NCBI GenBank assembly: GCA_017307285.1
Contig: JAFKFI010000105.1
Span: forward strand, 1 to 36,806
Reading direction: 5' to 3'
DNA: 36,806 nt
Source: Alphaproteobacteria bacterium
Lineage (GTDB): Bacteria > Pseudomonadota > Alphaproteobacteria > Acetobacterales > Acetobacteraceae
Shown here: in pieces, positions 8,098 through 17,611 of the stretch
Position numbering within the stretch: the stretch's first letter is position 1
Layout: every line of letters starts with the position of its first letter
Position numbers and translations under genes: made by a program
Notes under the pieces: model-generated
The model's input: only the letters and a program-made list of their open reading frames with translations
Databases searched by the model: none
What the model was told of the DNA's origin: nothing

Positions 8098-8570
8098 CCG
8101 CGCAAGGCTACGTCGAACACAGGGAGCGCGTGCTCCCCGAATGGGTGGACGCCGCCGGCGAGCTTGCCCCGGCATACGCTGTGGTGATCTTCGACCACGC
8201 GATCGACCGGCTGTACGACGGCATCGGCCTCGGCGACGATTATCGTCAGGCGACCGACTTTTCTACGTTCACGCTGGAGACGCACAGTCTGCTCGAACGG
8301 CCCGTGCCAGCGAGCGAGGAGGTGCTGGTACGCAGCCACATTCTCGCGGTCGACGCCAAGCGAATGCACATCGCACAGGAGATGTTTCGCCCCGGCGAGA
8401 CGCGGCGCTCCGCGTTGATGGAGCAACTATCGATCCACATCGACCTCTCGATTCGCCGCTCGGCACCATTTCCGCCCGAGCGGCTGGCGCGCGTCCGCGC
8501 GGCAATGGACGCGCAAAGCGCGTGGCCGAGGCCGCGCGGCACGGGGCTCCGCATCACGCTGGCGGAATGA
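8094..8570 (+). CDS. Hot-dog fold thioesterase family protein
   Basis: A 158-residue 4HBT/YbgC-like hot-dog protein, probably hydrolysing an acyl-CoA thioester. The opening VLPEWVDAAGELAPAYAVV and FDHAIDRLYDGIGLG match the region holding the catalytic Asp, followed by the beta-strand block ETHSLLERPVPASEEVLVRS. The usual GHMN after the Asp is replaced (GELAPA), so activity is not assured. The ATG overlaps the channel stop (ATGA), making it the third gene of the LysR-channel-thioesterase set. No signal peptide or membrane segment is seen. Confidence 0.8.
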   Translation: MTAQGYVEHRERVLPEWVDAAGELAPAYAVVIFDHAIDRLYDGIGLGDDYRQATDFSTFTLETHSLLERPVPASEEVLVRSHILAVDAKRMHIAQEMFRPGETRRSALMEQLSIHIDLSIRRSAPFPPERLARVRAAMDAQSAWPRPRGTGLRITLAE

Positions 8571-8623
8571 TCCAGGGTGCGAGACGTCCATCGAGCTGAA
8601 AGACAATCAACGGAGACATAGCG

Positions 8624-9082
8624 ATGCGAGGGATGATACTGGCCGGCACCGTGCTGGCTGTGGGAGTTGTCGGTGCGGCGCATGCGCAAGCCCCGGCATC
8701 GCTCACAGCCGAGCAGATCATTGCCAACAGACAGGCGGGACAGGCACTCGTTGGCGCGAGCTTCGCGAGCATGAAGCACGCCATCGATACCAAATCGACC
8801 GACCTCAAGCAGTTCAAGCCGATGGCGGAAGCCATCGCGCGGTGGATGGGCGTGTTCCCCGACCTGTTCCCGCCGGGCACCGAAGAGGGTCACAAGACCA
8901 AGGCCCTGCCGGCAATCTGGTCCGATCGGGCCGGCTTCGACAAGGATGCGCGCAATCTGGTGGCCGAGGCGCAGAAGCTCGCGCAGGCGGCCGATTCGAA
9001 CGATCCGGCGGCTTTCGCGGTCGCGTTCCAGAACACCGGCAAGGCCTGCGGCGCCTGCCATCACGATTTCCGAGCGAAGTGA
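8624..9082 (+). CDS. Cytochrome c' (periplasmic c-type cytochrome)
   Basis: A 152-residue exported haem protein of the cytochrome c' family: a four-helix bundle with a C-terminal haem site. The Sec signal peptide ends at AHA-QA (about residue 22). The haem-binding CGACH is at 142-146, a few residues from the C-terminus as usual for the family. The middle segment RWMGVFPDLFPPGT is typical. Family members bind NO and can protect against nitrosative stress; no partner gene is next to it. The start follows CGGAGA. It is 53 nt after the thioesterase and probably a separate unit. Confidence 0.9.
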   Translation: MRGMILAGTVLAVGVVGAAHAQAPASLTAEQIIANRQAGQALVGASFASMKHAIDTKSTDLKQFKPMAEAIARWMGVFPDLFPPGTEEGHKTKALPAIWSDRAGFDKDARNLVAEAQKLAQAADSNDPAAFAVAFQNTGKACGACHHDFRAK

Positions 9083-9113
9083 TCTGATCCGCTGAGGCCG
9101 ACTGAAATCCACC

Positions 9114-10771
<1,658 letters not shown>

Positions 10772-10778
<7 letters not shown>

Positions 10779-11965
10779 CGGTTGGTCTCCGTAAGGACCG
10801 GCATCGGCCGGGGCGACGAGGAATTGTGAAAGCGTGCCAGGGAAAAATCGCGAATGGCGGGATCGGTCCGACCCGTGAGGATGCTGCGGCTCACCGCCTC
10901 GGCAGTGACGGGCGTGAGCAGGATGCCATTGCGATGATGCCCGGTGGCCAACACCAGCCCATCGACGCCGCTCGGCCCAAGCACCGGGGCGTCGTCGCGC
11001 GAGCCGGGCCGGAAGCCTGCCCAGCTTTCCACGATTTCGAGTTCCGCAATACCCGGCACGGCGCGCCACGCACCCTCCAGCAATGCGAGCATCCCGCCAG
11101 CGGTGAGGCGCGCGTCGAAACCACGTTCCTCCGTGGTCGCACCGACGATCAGCCTGCCGTCGCGGCGCGGCACGAGATAAGCTCGCCCACTCCACATCAC
11201 ATGCCGCAGCAACGGCGCGACGGGGTCCATTGCCAGGGCGAGCATCTGCCCCTTGATCGGCCGCACCGGCGGCCGCGCCGCCTCGGGCAGTCCGGCCAAT
11301 CCCGGCGACCAGGCGCCGGCGGCCAGCACCACCAAGTCCGCCGGCTCGCGCGCGTCATCGAGGCGGAGGCCGGTTACGCGGCCCCCGGTGACATCGAGCG
11401 CCGTCACCGCCCGGTTCTCGTGCAGCTCCCCGCCGGCGCGGGTGAAAGCGACCGCGAGCGCTTGCACCACTAGGCGATTATCGACCTGATGATCGTCCGG
11501 GCTAAGCACTGCCGCCGCGATGGAGGGATGCAGATAGGGCTCGCGCCGGCGCGCCTCTGCCCCGCTCAACCATTCGAGATGGATTCCGAGCTTGCTCTGG
11601 AAATCGTGATGAAACCGGAGCTGCGCCGCGTCGTCGCGGGTCAGCGCCGCCCAGATCGTGCCCTCCTGTCGCAATCCGACATCGATGCCGCTCGCCGCCT
11701 GCAACTCCGCCGCGAAGCCCGGCCACAGCGCCTGGCTGTGCCGATTGAGCGCGTAGAGCGCTTCCTCGCCGGGCTCGGCCTCGATGCCGGCGGCCAGCAT
11801 CCCGGCGGCCGCCCAGCTGGCCCCCCGCCCGGCCGCCCCCCGGTCGAACACCGCCACACGGCATCCGGCCTGTGCCAAGCGCCAGCCGATTGACAGACCG
11901 ATGGCACCCGCGCCGACGATGGCGACGCGGTGTGGTGCCGACGTTGTTGGACCAGGTGATGGAAT
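10772..11965 (-). CDS. thiO: Glycine oxidase ThiO, with probable AUU start
   Basis: An FAD-dependent glycine oxidase of about 397 residues that makes dehydroglycine for ThiG. The FAD motif RVAIVGAGAIGLSIGWRLAQ is encoded at about 11870-11930. Further signs are GRGASWAAAGMLA, PIKGQMLAL, YLVPRRDGRLIVGATTEE and the C-terminal LVLATGHHRNGILLTP. The first in-frame ATG (11878) lies after the FAD motif and would give a dead protein, and no in-frame ATG, GTG or TTG lies between the riboswitch and the motif. An ATT at 11965-11963 is 7 nt after AGGGAG at the 3' edge of the TPP riboswitch and is taken as the start. A sequence error is the alternative. First gene of thiOSGE. Confidence 0.88.
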
Positions 11966-11974
11966 GATCGGGCT

Positions 11975-12055
11975 CCCTTCGCTGGCATGATCCAGACAGG
12001 TTCAGTGGGTATGATCTCAGCCGCCCGGTTCGGAGCGGCACCCCAGCCAGCGCCC
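11975..12055 (-). promoter_or_regulatory. TPP riboswitch (THI element)
   Basis: Conserved THI-box elements in order on the minus strand: CUGGGGUGCC, GGCUGAGAUCAUACCC, then GAACCUG and the 3' CCAGCGAAGGGAG. The P1 stem pairs CGCTGG (12052-12047) with CCAGCG (11985-11980). The GGGAG at its 3' edge is the likely ribosome-binding site of thiO, so TPP binding probably controls translation of thiOSGE. Confidence 0.95.
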
Positions 12056-12128
12056 ATCTTGGACCCCGGCGCCCCACACCGGCAAGGCCCCCCTGTCGAT
12101 TGCCCCGGCGGGGGGTTACGGTCGAGCC

Positions 12129-13196
12129 ATGATCACCACCCGATTTCACGCCCTGACTGTCGCTGATGTCCGGCGCGAGACCGCCGATTGCGTCTCGATC
12201 GCCTTCGCCGTCCCGAGCCTGCTGCAATCGACCTTCCGCTTCACGCCCGGCCAGTATCTGACCCTGCGCACGACGATCGACGGCGAGGAGTGCCGCCGCT
12301 CCTACTCGATCTGCACGAGCCCGGATGACGGGGAGTTGCGGGTCGCGATCAAGCGGCTGGAGGGCGGCACGTTCTCCACCTGGGCGAACGAGGCAGTGCG
12401 GCCCGGCGATACACTCGAATTGATGCCGCCCGACGGCCGTTTCGGCATTCCCGATGGACCCGATGGACGCACCTATGCCGCTTTTGCCGCTGGCTCCGGC
12501 ATCACGCCGATGCTGTCGATCATCCGCTCCGTGCTAGCACGCGAGCCGACCAGCCGGGTGTTCCTGTTCTATGGCAACCGCAGCACGTCCAGCATCATCT
12601 TCCGCGAGCAGCTTGAGGATCTGAAAGATCGCCATCTCGCGCGCTTGTCGGTGTTCCATGTGTTGTCGCGCGAGCAACAGGACGTCCCCGCGCTCAACGG
12701 CCGGCTCGACGCTGAGAAAGTGCGGCTGCTGATGCGCCACATGGTACCGCCCGACGTGGACCACGCACTCGTCTGCGGGCCATTCGCGATGATCGAGGGA
12801 CTGGAAAAGACGCTGCTCGATCTCGGCCTGTCGCGCGAGCGCGTGCATGTCGAACGCTTTACCCCCGCACCTGGCGGCCGACCCCGACCGATCCGCCAGG
12901 TGGTCGCCGCCGTACCGAAAGCCGTCGCCACGATCATCGCCGAGGGCGCACGCACCGAGATTCCGGTCGCCGAGGGCGAGACGATCATCGAGGCCGGCGA
13001 GCGCGCCGGGCTCAGCCTACCCTATTCGTGCCGCGGCGGCATGTGCTGCACCTGCCGCGCCAAGGTGGTCGAGGGCCGGGTCGAGATGGCGGTCAACTAC
13101 TCGCTGGAGCCGTGGGAAACCGACGCGGGCTTCGTACTAACATGCCAGTCGACGCCCGTGACCGAACGGGTCTTGATCGACTACGACCAAGTGTAA
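12129..13196 (+). CDS. paaE: PaaE-like ferredoxin-NADP reductase with C-terminal 2Fe-2S domain
   Basis: A 355-residue electron-transfer protein like PaaE, the reductase of phenylacetyl-CoA epoxidase. An FAD domain comes first (FTPGQYLTLR, then RRSYSICTSP, about 40-65), then an NAD(P) domain with AGSGITPMLSIIRSVL (about 120-135) and VCGPFAMIEG (about 220). A plant-type ferredoxin domain follows, with Cys301, Cys306, Cys309 and Cys339 as 2Fe-2S ligands. The oxygenase genes paaABCD are not in the window, so it may serve another oxygenase. It diverges from the thi operon and converges with metE. The start codon has a weak ribosome site. The symbol reflects similarity, not proven function. Confidence 0.8.
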   Translation: MITTRFHALTVADVRRETADCVSIAFAVPSLLQSTFRFTPGQYLTLRTTIDGEECRRSYSICTSPDDGELRVAIKRLEGGTFSTWANEAVRPGDTLELMPPDGRFGIPDGPDGRTYAAFAAGSGITPMLSIIRSVLAREPTSRVFLFYGNRSTSSIIFREQLEDLKDRHLARLSVFHVLSREQQDVPALNGRLDAEKVRLLMRHMVPPDVDHALVCGPFAMIEGLEKTLLDLGLSRERVHVERFTPAPGGRPRPIRQVVAAVPKAVATIIAEGARTEIPVAEGETIIEAGERAGLSLPYSCRGGMCCTCRAKVVEGRVEMAVNYSLEPWETDAGFVLTCQSTPVTERVLIDYDQV

Positions 13197-13201
13197 GCGC
13201 G

Positions 13202-13238
13202 TCGCCATCGCGAGCCGCATCGCGGCTCGCGATGGCGA
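13202..13238. terminator. Strong hairpin between convergent paaE and metE
   Basis: A perfect 17-bp inverted repeat (13202-13218 with 13222-13238) around a 3-nt ATC loop, 5 nt after the paaE stop and 5 nt before the metE stop. The symmetric position suggests a shared bidirectional terminator. There is no T run, so ending may need Rho or rely on stem strength alone. Confidence 0.65.
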
Positions 13239-13243
13239 ATGAC

Positions 13244-15556
13244 CTAAAGCGCCTGAGCAACCTCCCGCCGCATCCGCCGCGCCGCCGCGACGAGATTTTC
13301 GAGCGCCGGCCGAACCTCCTCCCAGCGCCGGGTCTTGAGCCCGCAATCGGGATTGACCCAGATCTGCCGGTCCGCGAGGCGGCGGCGTGCCAGGGCGAGC
13401 AGTTCCGCCATTTCCTCGGTGGTCGGCACGCGGGGACTGTGGATGTCCCAGATGCCCGGTCCGATTTCGGCGGGGTAGGACGATCCGCCCTCGACCGCGA
13501 AGGCGTCGAGCAGGTCCATGCGGCTGCGGGTGGTCTCGATGGAGATTGCGTCGGCGTCCATCGCCGCGATCGCCGCCATGATGTCGTTGAACTCCGAATA
13601 GCACATATGGGTGTGGATCGCCGTGTCGTCGCGCACGCCGGCGGTCGCCAGGCGGAAGCACGCGACCGCCCAGCGCAGATAGTCCGGCCACGCCGCGCGA
13701 CGCAGCGGCAGGCCTTCGCGGAAGGCGGGCTCATCCACCTGGATCACCGCGATGCCGGCCCGCTCCAAATCGTTCACCTCGTCACGCAGCGCCAGCGCGA
13801 TCTGGCGGCAGACCTGCTCGCGCGGCACATCGTCGCGCACGAAGGACCAGAACAGCATCGTCACCGGCCCGGTGAGCATTCCCTTCATCGGACGCGGCGT
13901 GAGCGACTGCGCGTAGCTCGACCAGCGCACCGTCATCGGCGCGGGCCGCGACACGTCACCCCAGATGATCGGCGGGGCGACACACCGGCTGCCGTAGCTC
14001 TGCACCCAGCCGTGCCGGGTGAAGGCGTAGCCGTCGAGCTGTTCGCCGAAATATTTCACCATGTCGTTGCGCTCGAACTCGCCGTGCACCAGCACGTCGA
14101 GGCCGAGATCCTCCTGCCAACGCACCGCCTCGGCAATCCAACCCTCGATCGCCTGCTCATACGCGGCTTCGGTCATTTCGCCGCGTGCGAGGGCAGCGCG
14201 CGTGCGGCGAACCTCCGCCGTCTGCGGGAAAGAGCCGATCGTGGTGGTGGGGAATGCCGGCAATTCGAGCCGCGCCTGCTGCCCGGTCCTGCGAACCGCG
14301 AACGGACTGGCACGACGTTCCATGTCGGGCGTGACCGCGGCCACCCGCTGCGCGACCTCGGGCCGATGCACCCGGGCGCTCATTCGCCGCGAGCGCGCGG
14401 CCTCGTCGCTGGCCTCCAGTGCCGTCCGGATTGCCCCGTCGCCCTCGTCGAGGCCGCGCGCCAGCGCCGCCACTTCGCTGAGTTTTTGCGTGGCGAAGGC
14501 AAGCCATCCCTTCACCTCGGGATCAAGCCGGTCCTCCTGCGCCAGATCCACCGGCACGTGCAACAGGCTGCACGATGGCGCCACCATCAAGCGCCGATCC
14601 CCGCCGCGTGCCGTCGCGACGCGCCGCGCCGTCGCCAGCGCTGCCCGCAGATCGGTGCGCCAGACGTTGCGGCCGTCCACCAGACCGAGAGACAGCCACA
14701 TCTCTGGCCGCATTGCTTCCAGCGCAGCATCGAGATCGCCGGCGCCGCGCACCAGATCGAGATGCAACCCCGCGACCGGCAGCCTGATGGCAGTCGCGAG
14801 ATTGTCGCCCATCGCGCCGAAATAGCTCGCCAGCAGGATATCCGGCGTCGGCTGGCGACCACCGGCCAGCGTCCCGTAGGCGAGCGCCAGGGCGACCCGC
14901 GCCTTTTCCGGGAGATCGAGCGCGAGGCAGGGCTCGTCCATCTGCACCCAGCCGCAACCCGCCTCCGCGAGCTCGCGCAGCAAGCTTGCATAGACCGGCA
15001 GCACGCCGTCGAGCAGGTCGAGCGGATCGGAATCGTCCGCCGGCTTGCACAGCAGCAGGAACGAGACCGGGCCGAGCAGGACCGGACGGGTGCGTGTGCC
15101 CGCGGCGCGCGCCTCCTCGAACAGCGCGAGCGGGCGGTTCTCCGTCAGCTCGAAGCGCTGCCCGGCGGCAAGGCGTGGCACGAGATAGTGGTAGTTGGTA
15201 TCGAACCACTTCGTCATCTCGAGCGCCGGCTGGCCGGGCGTGTCGCCGCGCGTGCCGCGGGCCAGCGCGAAATAGGTCGGCAACGACACCGGGCCGCCGC
15301 TCCAGCCATAGCCTGGCGGGATCGCGCCGATCATGCACGCGGTGTCGAGCACCCCGTCATACAGGGAGAAATCGCCGGATGGGACGTGGCTGATCCCGAG
15401 CCCCTGCTGTAACCGCCAATGCGTCGCTCGCAAGCGGGCTGCTTCGGTAAGCAACCCCGCCTCGTCGAGCTCTCCGGCCCAGTGGCGGTCGAGGGCGAAT
15501 TTCAGCTCGCGCCGGCGGCCGATCCGGGGAAAGCCGAGATTGCTGGCAATGGTCAT
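13244..15556 (-). CDS. metE: Cobalamin-independent methionine synthase MetE
   Basis: A 770-residue MetE that transfers the methyl group from 5-methyl-tetrahydrofolate triglutamate to homocysteine without B12. Both barrels are present: an N-terminal one starting IASNLGFPRIGRRRELK, and the C-terminal catalytic one starting TTTIGSFPQTAEVRRTR. The zinc ligands are His650 and Cys652 (HTHMCYSEF), Glu674 (SIETTRS) and Cys738 (NPDCGLK). The start at 15556 follows GGGAGG at 5 nt and matches the usual N-terminus; the longer reading frame upstream runs into the riboswitch. A cobalamin riboswitch precedes it, as expected for an enzyme replaced by MetH when B12 is present. A short reading frame overlaps its ATG by 4 nt. 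Confidence 0.97.
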   Translation of the reverse strand: MTIASNLGFPRIGRRRELKFALDRHWAGELDEAGLLTEAARLRATHWRLQQGLGISHVPSGDFSLYDGVLDTACMIGAIPPGYGWSGGPVSLPTYFALARGTRGDTPGQPALEMTKWFDTNYHYLVPRLAAGQRFELTENRPLALFEEARAAGTRTRPVLLGPVSFLLLCKPADDSDPLDLLDGVLPVYASLLRELAEAGCGWVQMDEPCLALDLPEKARVALALAYGTLAGGRQPTPDILLASYFGAMGDNLATAIRLPVAGLHLDLVRGAGDLDAALEAMRPEMWLSLGLVDGRNVWRTDLRAALATARRVATARGGDRRLMVAPSCSLLHVPVDLAQEDRLDPEVKGWLAFATQKLSEVAALARGLDEGDGAIRTALEASDEAARSRRMSARVHRPEVAQRVAAVTPDMERRASPFAVRRTGQQARLELPAFPTTTIGSFPQTAEVRRTRAALARGEMTEAAYEQAIEGWIAEAVRWQEDLGLDVLVHGEFERNDMVKYFGEQLDGYAFTRHGWVQSYGSRCVAPPIIWGDVSRPAPMTVRWSSYAQSLTPRPMKGMLTGPVTMLFWSFVRDDVPREQVCRQIALALRDEVNDLERAGIAVIQVDEPAFREGLPLRRAAWPDYLRWAVACFRLATAGVRDDTAIHTHMCYSEFNDIMAAIAAMDADAISIETTRSRMDLLDAFAVEGGSSYPAEIGPGIWDIHSPRVPTTEEMAELLALARRRLADRQIWVNPDCGLKTRRWEEVRPALENLVAAARRMRREVAQAL

Positions 15557-15612
15557 GCATGCCTCCCGGCGCGCGGAGTCGCGCCTTCGAGGCCGCGTGT
15601 GATGGCTGGCAT
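15553..15612 (-). CDS. Possible 19-residue leader peptide coupled to metE
   Basis: A short reading frame (MPAITRGLEGATPRAGRHA) with a good ribosome site (AGGAG, 6-nt spacer) between the cobalamin riboswitch and metE. Its stop overlaps the metE start in an ATGA arrangement, so translation could be coupled. It has no Met or Cys run of an attenuator peptide. Evidence is limited to signal placement; it may be chance. Confidence 0.35.
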   Translation of the reverse strand: MPAITRGLEGATPRAGRHA

Positions 15613-15659
15613 GGTCGTCTCCTGCTCCCGGTGCGCCCCGCCCGGCAGCGTTGGTCAGC

Positions 15660-15915
15660 GCGACGCCGGCAGGTCTCCTGGCTCGCGGGTCAACACCTCC
15701 GGCCCTGCCTTCCCGAGCCCCAGGCTCAGTGGCCCACCCCGGCGAAGGGGCGGACGGGCCAGCGGCTCGCCGCTGACAGTTGCGGGGGCAGCCGCCGACT
15801 TGCCCCCGGACCAGAGTCCAGCCAGGGCGCACGGCGTTCCCTTTTCACCCGCTCGCGCGGGACCGACGACGGGCGAGTTTGCCTCGGCCTCGGTCCGGCA
15901 ACAAGGCACCTACAT
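15660..15915 (-). promoter_or_regulatory. Cobalamin riboswitch upstream of metE
   Basis: Conserved elements in order on the minus strand: GGTGCC, GGGTGAAAAGGGAA, GCCCCCGCAACTGTCAGCGG, GCCACTG, GGGAAGGC, and the B12 box AGCCAGGAGACCTGCCGGCG at 15683-15664. The length and order fit the AdoCbl class. It should switch off metE when cobalamin is available. The plus-strand ssu genes start on the other side and are not under its control. Confidence 0.95.
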
Positions 15916-15919
15916 TTCA

Positions 15920-15948
15920 CATAAATTCCATGTGGTAATTTGGGACAA
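15920..15948 (-). promoter_or_regulatory. Possible metE promoter
   Basis: On the minus strand TTGTCC (15948-15943) and TTTATG (15925-15920) with a 17-nt spacer lie just before the first riboswitch element. Match to the sigma-70 consensus is partial. This is the most AT-rich stretch in the vicinity. Confidence 0.35.
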
Positions 15949-15973
15949 ACACGGTAAAGTCTCGTGCTTCCTA

Positions 15974-16001
15974 TTGACGCCACGTCCTAGACGTACAAAA
16001 T
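15974..16001 (+). promoter_or_regulatory. Possible ssu operon promoter
   Basis: TTGACG (15974-15979) and CAAAAT (15996-16001), 16-nt spacer, 43 nt before the ssuC start. Partial sigma-70 match. A CysB/Cbl-type activator site cannot be recognised by eye. Confidence 0.35.
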
Positions 16002-16044
16002 CGCGCCCAAGCCGCGTCCAATTCCCGGACGCCAGGAGTAATCC

Positions 16045-16878
16045 ATGTCGCAATCGCTCACCGCGCGGGCGGTCCCCTTGCCCGGCCGCATCGGCCTTGG
16101 TTGGCGCCTGATTCCGGTCCGACACCTGCGTCGCTTCGCCACGGCGGCCGTCCTGATCCTGGCTTGGCAGGCCGGCTCCATGCTGGGCTTTATCCCGACC
16201 CGGACCGTCGCCGCGCCAAGTGCCATTCTCACAAGCATGATTACGCTGCTCGGCTCGGGCGAATTGCAGCAGAACCTGCTGGTCTCGCTCGGCCGCGTTG
16301 GCATCGGGCTTGGCATCGGCGTCGCGATCGGCACCGGCGCCGCCCTCATCGCCGGCCTGTCGCGCATCGGCGAGGAGGCGCTGGACGCGCCGCTGCAGAT
16401 GATCCGCACCATGCCGCATCTGGCGTTGGTGCCGCTGTTCATCCTGTGGTTCGGGATCGGCGAGACGCCGAAGATTGCCCTCGTGGCGCTCGGCGCGATC
16501 TTCCCGATCTACCTCAACCTGTATTCCGGCATTCGCGGCGTCGATCCCAAGCTGGTGGAGGCGGCGCGTACCCTCGGCCTGTCGCGCGCCGGGCTGATCC
16601 GCCACGTCATCCTGCCCGGCGCCCTGCCCGCAGCGCTGGTCGGGCTGCGCTATGCCGTCGGCGTCGCTTGGCTCAGCCTCGTGGTCGGCGAGCAGATCAA
16701 CGCCGATAGCGGCATCGGCTACATGATGATGAACGCTCGCGAGTTCCTGCGCACCGACATCATCATGGTCGGTCTCGTCGTCTACGCCTTGCTCGGCCTC
16801 GGCACCGACCAGCTGGTCCGCAGCATCGAGCGGGCGGCGCTGGTCTGGCGGCCCTCGGTGATCGGAGGCCGGGCATGA
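16045..16878 (+). CDS. ssuC: Sulfonate ABC transporter permease SsuC
   Basis: A 277-residue inner-membrane permease of the SsuC/TauC family, with six or so hydrophobic segments between about 33 and 262 and the EAA loop EAARTLGLSRAGLIRHVILP at about 173-192, which contacts the ATPase. It follows AGGAG at 6 nt. Its stop overlaps the ssuB ATG (ATGA). With ssuB, ssuD and ssuA downstream it forms a sulfonate uptake and desulfonation operon, divergent from metE across the cobalamin riboswitch. Nitrate or taurine specificity is unlikely given the adjacent monooxygenase. Confidence 0.9.
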   Translation: MSQSLTARAVPLPGRIGLGWRLIPVRHLRRFATAAVLILAWQAGSMLGFIPTRTVAAPSAILTSMITLLGSGELQQNLLVSLGRVGIGLGIGVAIGTGAALIAGLSRIGEEALDAPLQMIRTMPHLALVPLFILWFGIGETPKIALVALGAIFPIYLNLYSGIRGVDPKLVEAARTLGLSRAGLIRHVILPGALPAALVGLRYAVGVAWLSLVVGEQINADSGIGYMMMNAREFLRTDIIMVGLVVYALLGLGTDQLVRSIERAALVWRPSVIGGRA

Positions 16879-17600
16879 GCGGCGTCCGCATTGCCGGCCT
16901 CACCCGCCGCTTCGGCGAGAACACGGTGCTCGACCGGCTGAACCTCGACATCGCACCCGGCGAGTTCGTCGCGCTGCTGGGACGCAGCGGCTCCGGGAAG
17001 TCCACCTTGCTGCGCACCTTGGCCGGGCTCGATCCGGTGGAACTGGGCGAGGTCGACGTGCCCTCCCGCCGCGCCGTGGTGTTCCAAGACCCGCGCCTGA
17101 TGCCGTGGAAGCGGGTCTGGCGCAACGTCGCCCTCGGCCTCGACGAACCCGACCCGAAGGCCCGCGCGCTGGCCGCCCTCAGCGAGGTCGAGCTCGCGCA
17201 CCGCGTGGATGCTTGGCCGCTCACCTTGTCGGGGGGCGAAGCGCAGCGCGCGGGACTGGCGCGGGCGCTGGTGCGTTCGCCGGAGCTGTTGCTGCTTGAT
17301 GAGCCGTTCGCTGCCCTCGACGCACTGACCCGGCTCCGGATGCAGGAGCTCGTGTCGCATCTCTGGGCCACACACAAGCCGGCGGTGTTGCTGGTCACGC
17401 ATGACGTGGACGAGGCGGTGCTGCTCGCGGACCGCGCGCTGGTGCTGGAGCACGGGCGGATCGCGGTGGAGACACGAATCGACCTGCCGTGCCCCCGCCG
17501 CTCGGGGACTGCCGAATTCGCGGCCATCCGCACTATGCTGCTGGAGGCGCTCGGTGTGCATGAGCCGGCCGCCGCCCACGATCTGCGCGACGCCGCCTGA
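16875..17600 (+). CDS. ssuB: Sulfonate ABC transporter ATP-binding protein SsuB
   Basis: A 241-residue ABC ATPase that powers the SsuC permease. Walker A is GRSGSGKST at 36-44, the Q-loop is VVFQDPRLMPW, the signature LSGGEAQR, Walker B ELLLLDEPFAALD, and the switch histidine sits in LLVTHDVDEA. Length and order match SsuB, including the short C-terminus. Translation is coupled to ssuC by a 4-nt overlap, and ssuD starts 11 nt after its stop. Confidence 0.93.
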   Translation: MSGVRIAGLTRRFGENTVLDRLNLDIAPGEFVALLGRSGSGKSTLLRTLAGLDPVELGEVDVPSRRAVVFQDPRLMPWKRVWRNVALGLDEPDPKARALAALSEVELAHRVDAWPLTLSGGEAQRAGLARALVRSPELLLLDEPFAALDALTRLRMQELVSHLWATHKPAVLLVTHDVDEAVLLADRALVLEHGRIAVETRIDLPCPRRSGTAEFAAIRTMLLEALGVHEPAAAHDLRDAA

Positions 17601-17611
17601 GAGGACACGCC

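Noticed and set aside
11641-12057. Frame with ATG inside the TPP riboswitch as the thiO start
   Set aside because: It is in a different frame from the FAD-binding motif and its translation bears no family likeness.
13028-15412. 794-codon open frame on the plus strand
   Set aside because: It lies antisense to metE, whose catalytic residues and zinc ligands are all intact; the long frame is a by-product of high GC.
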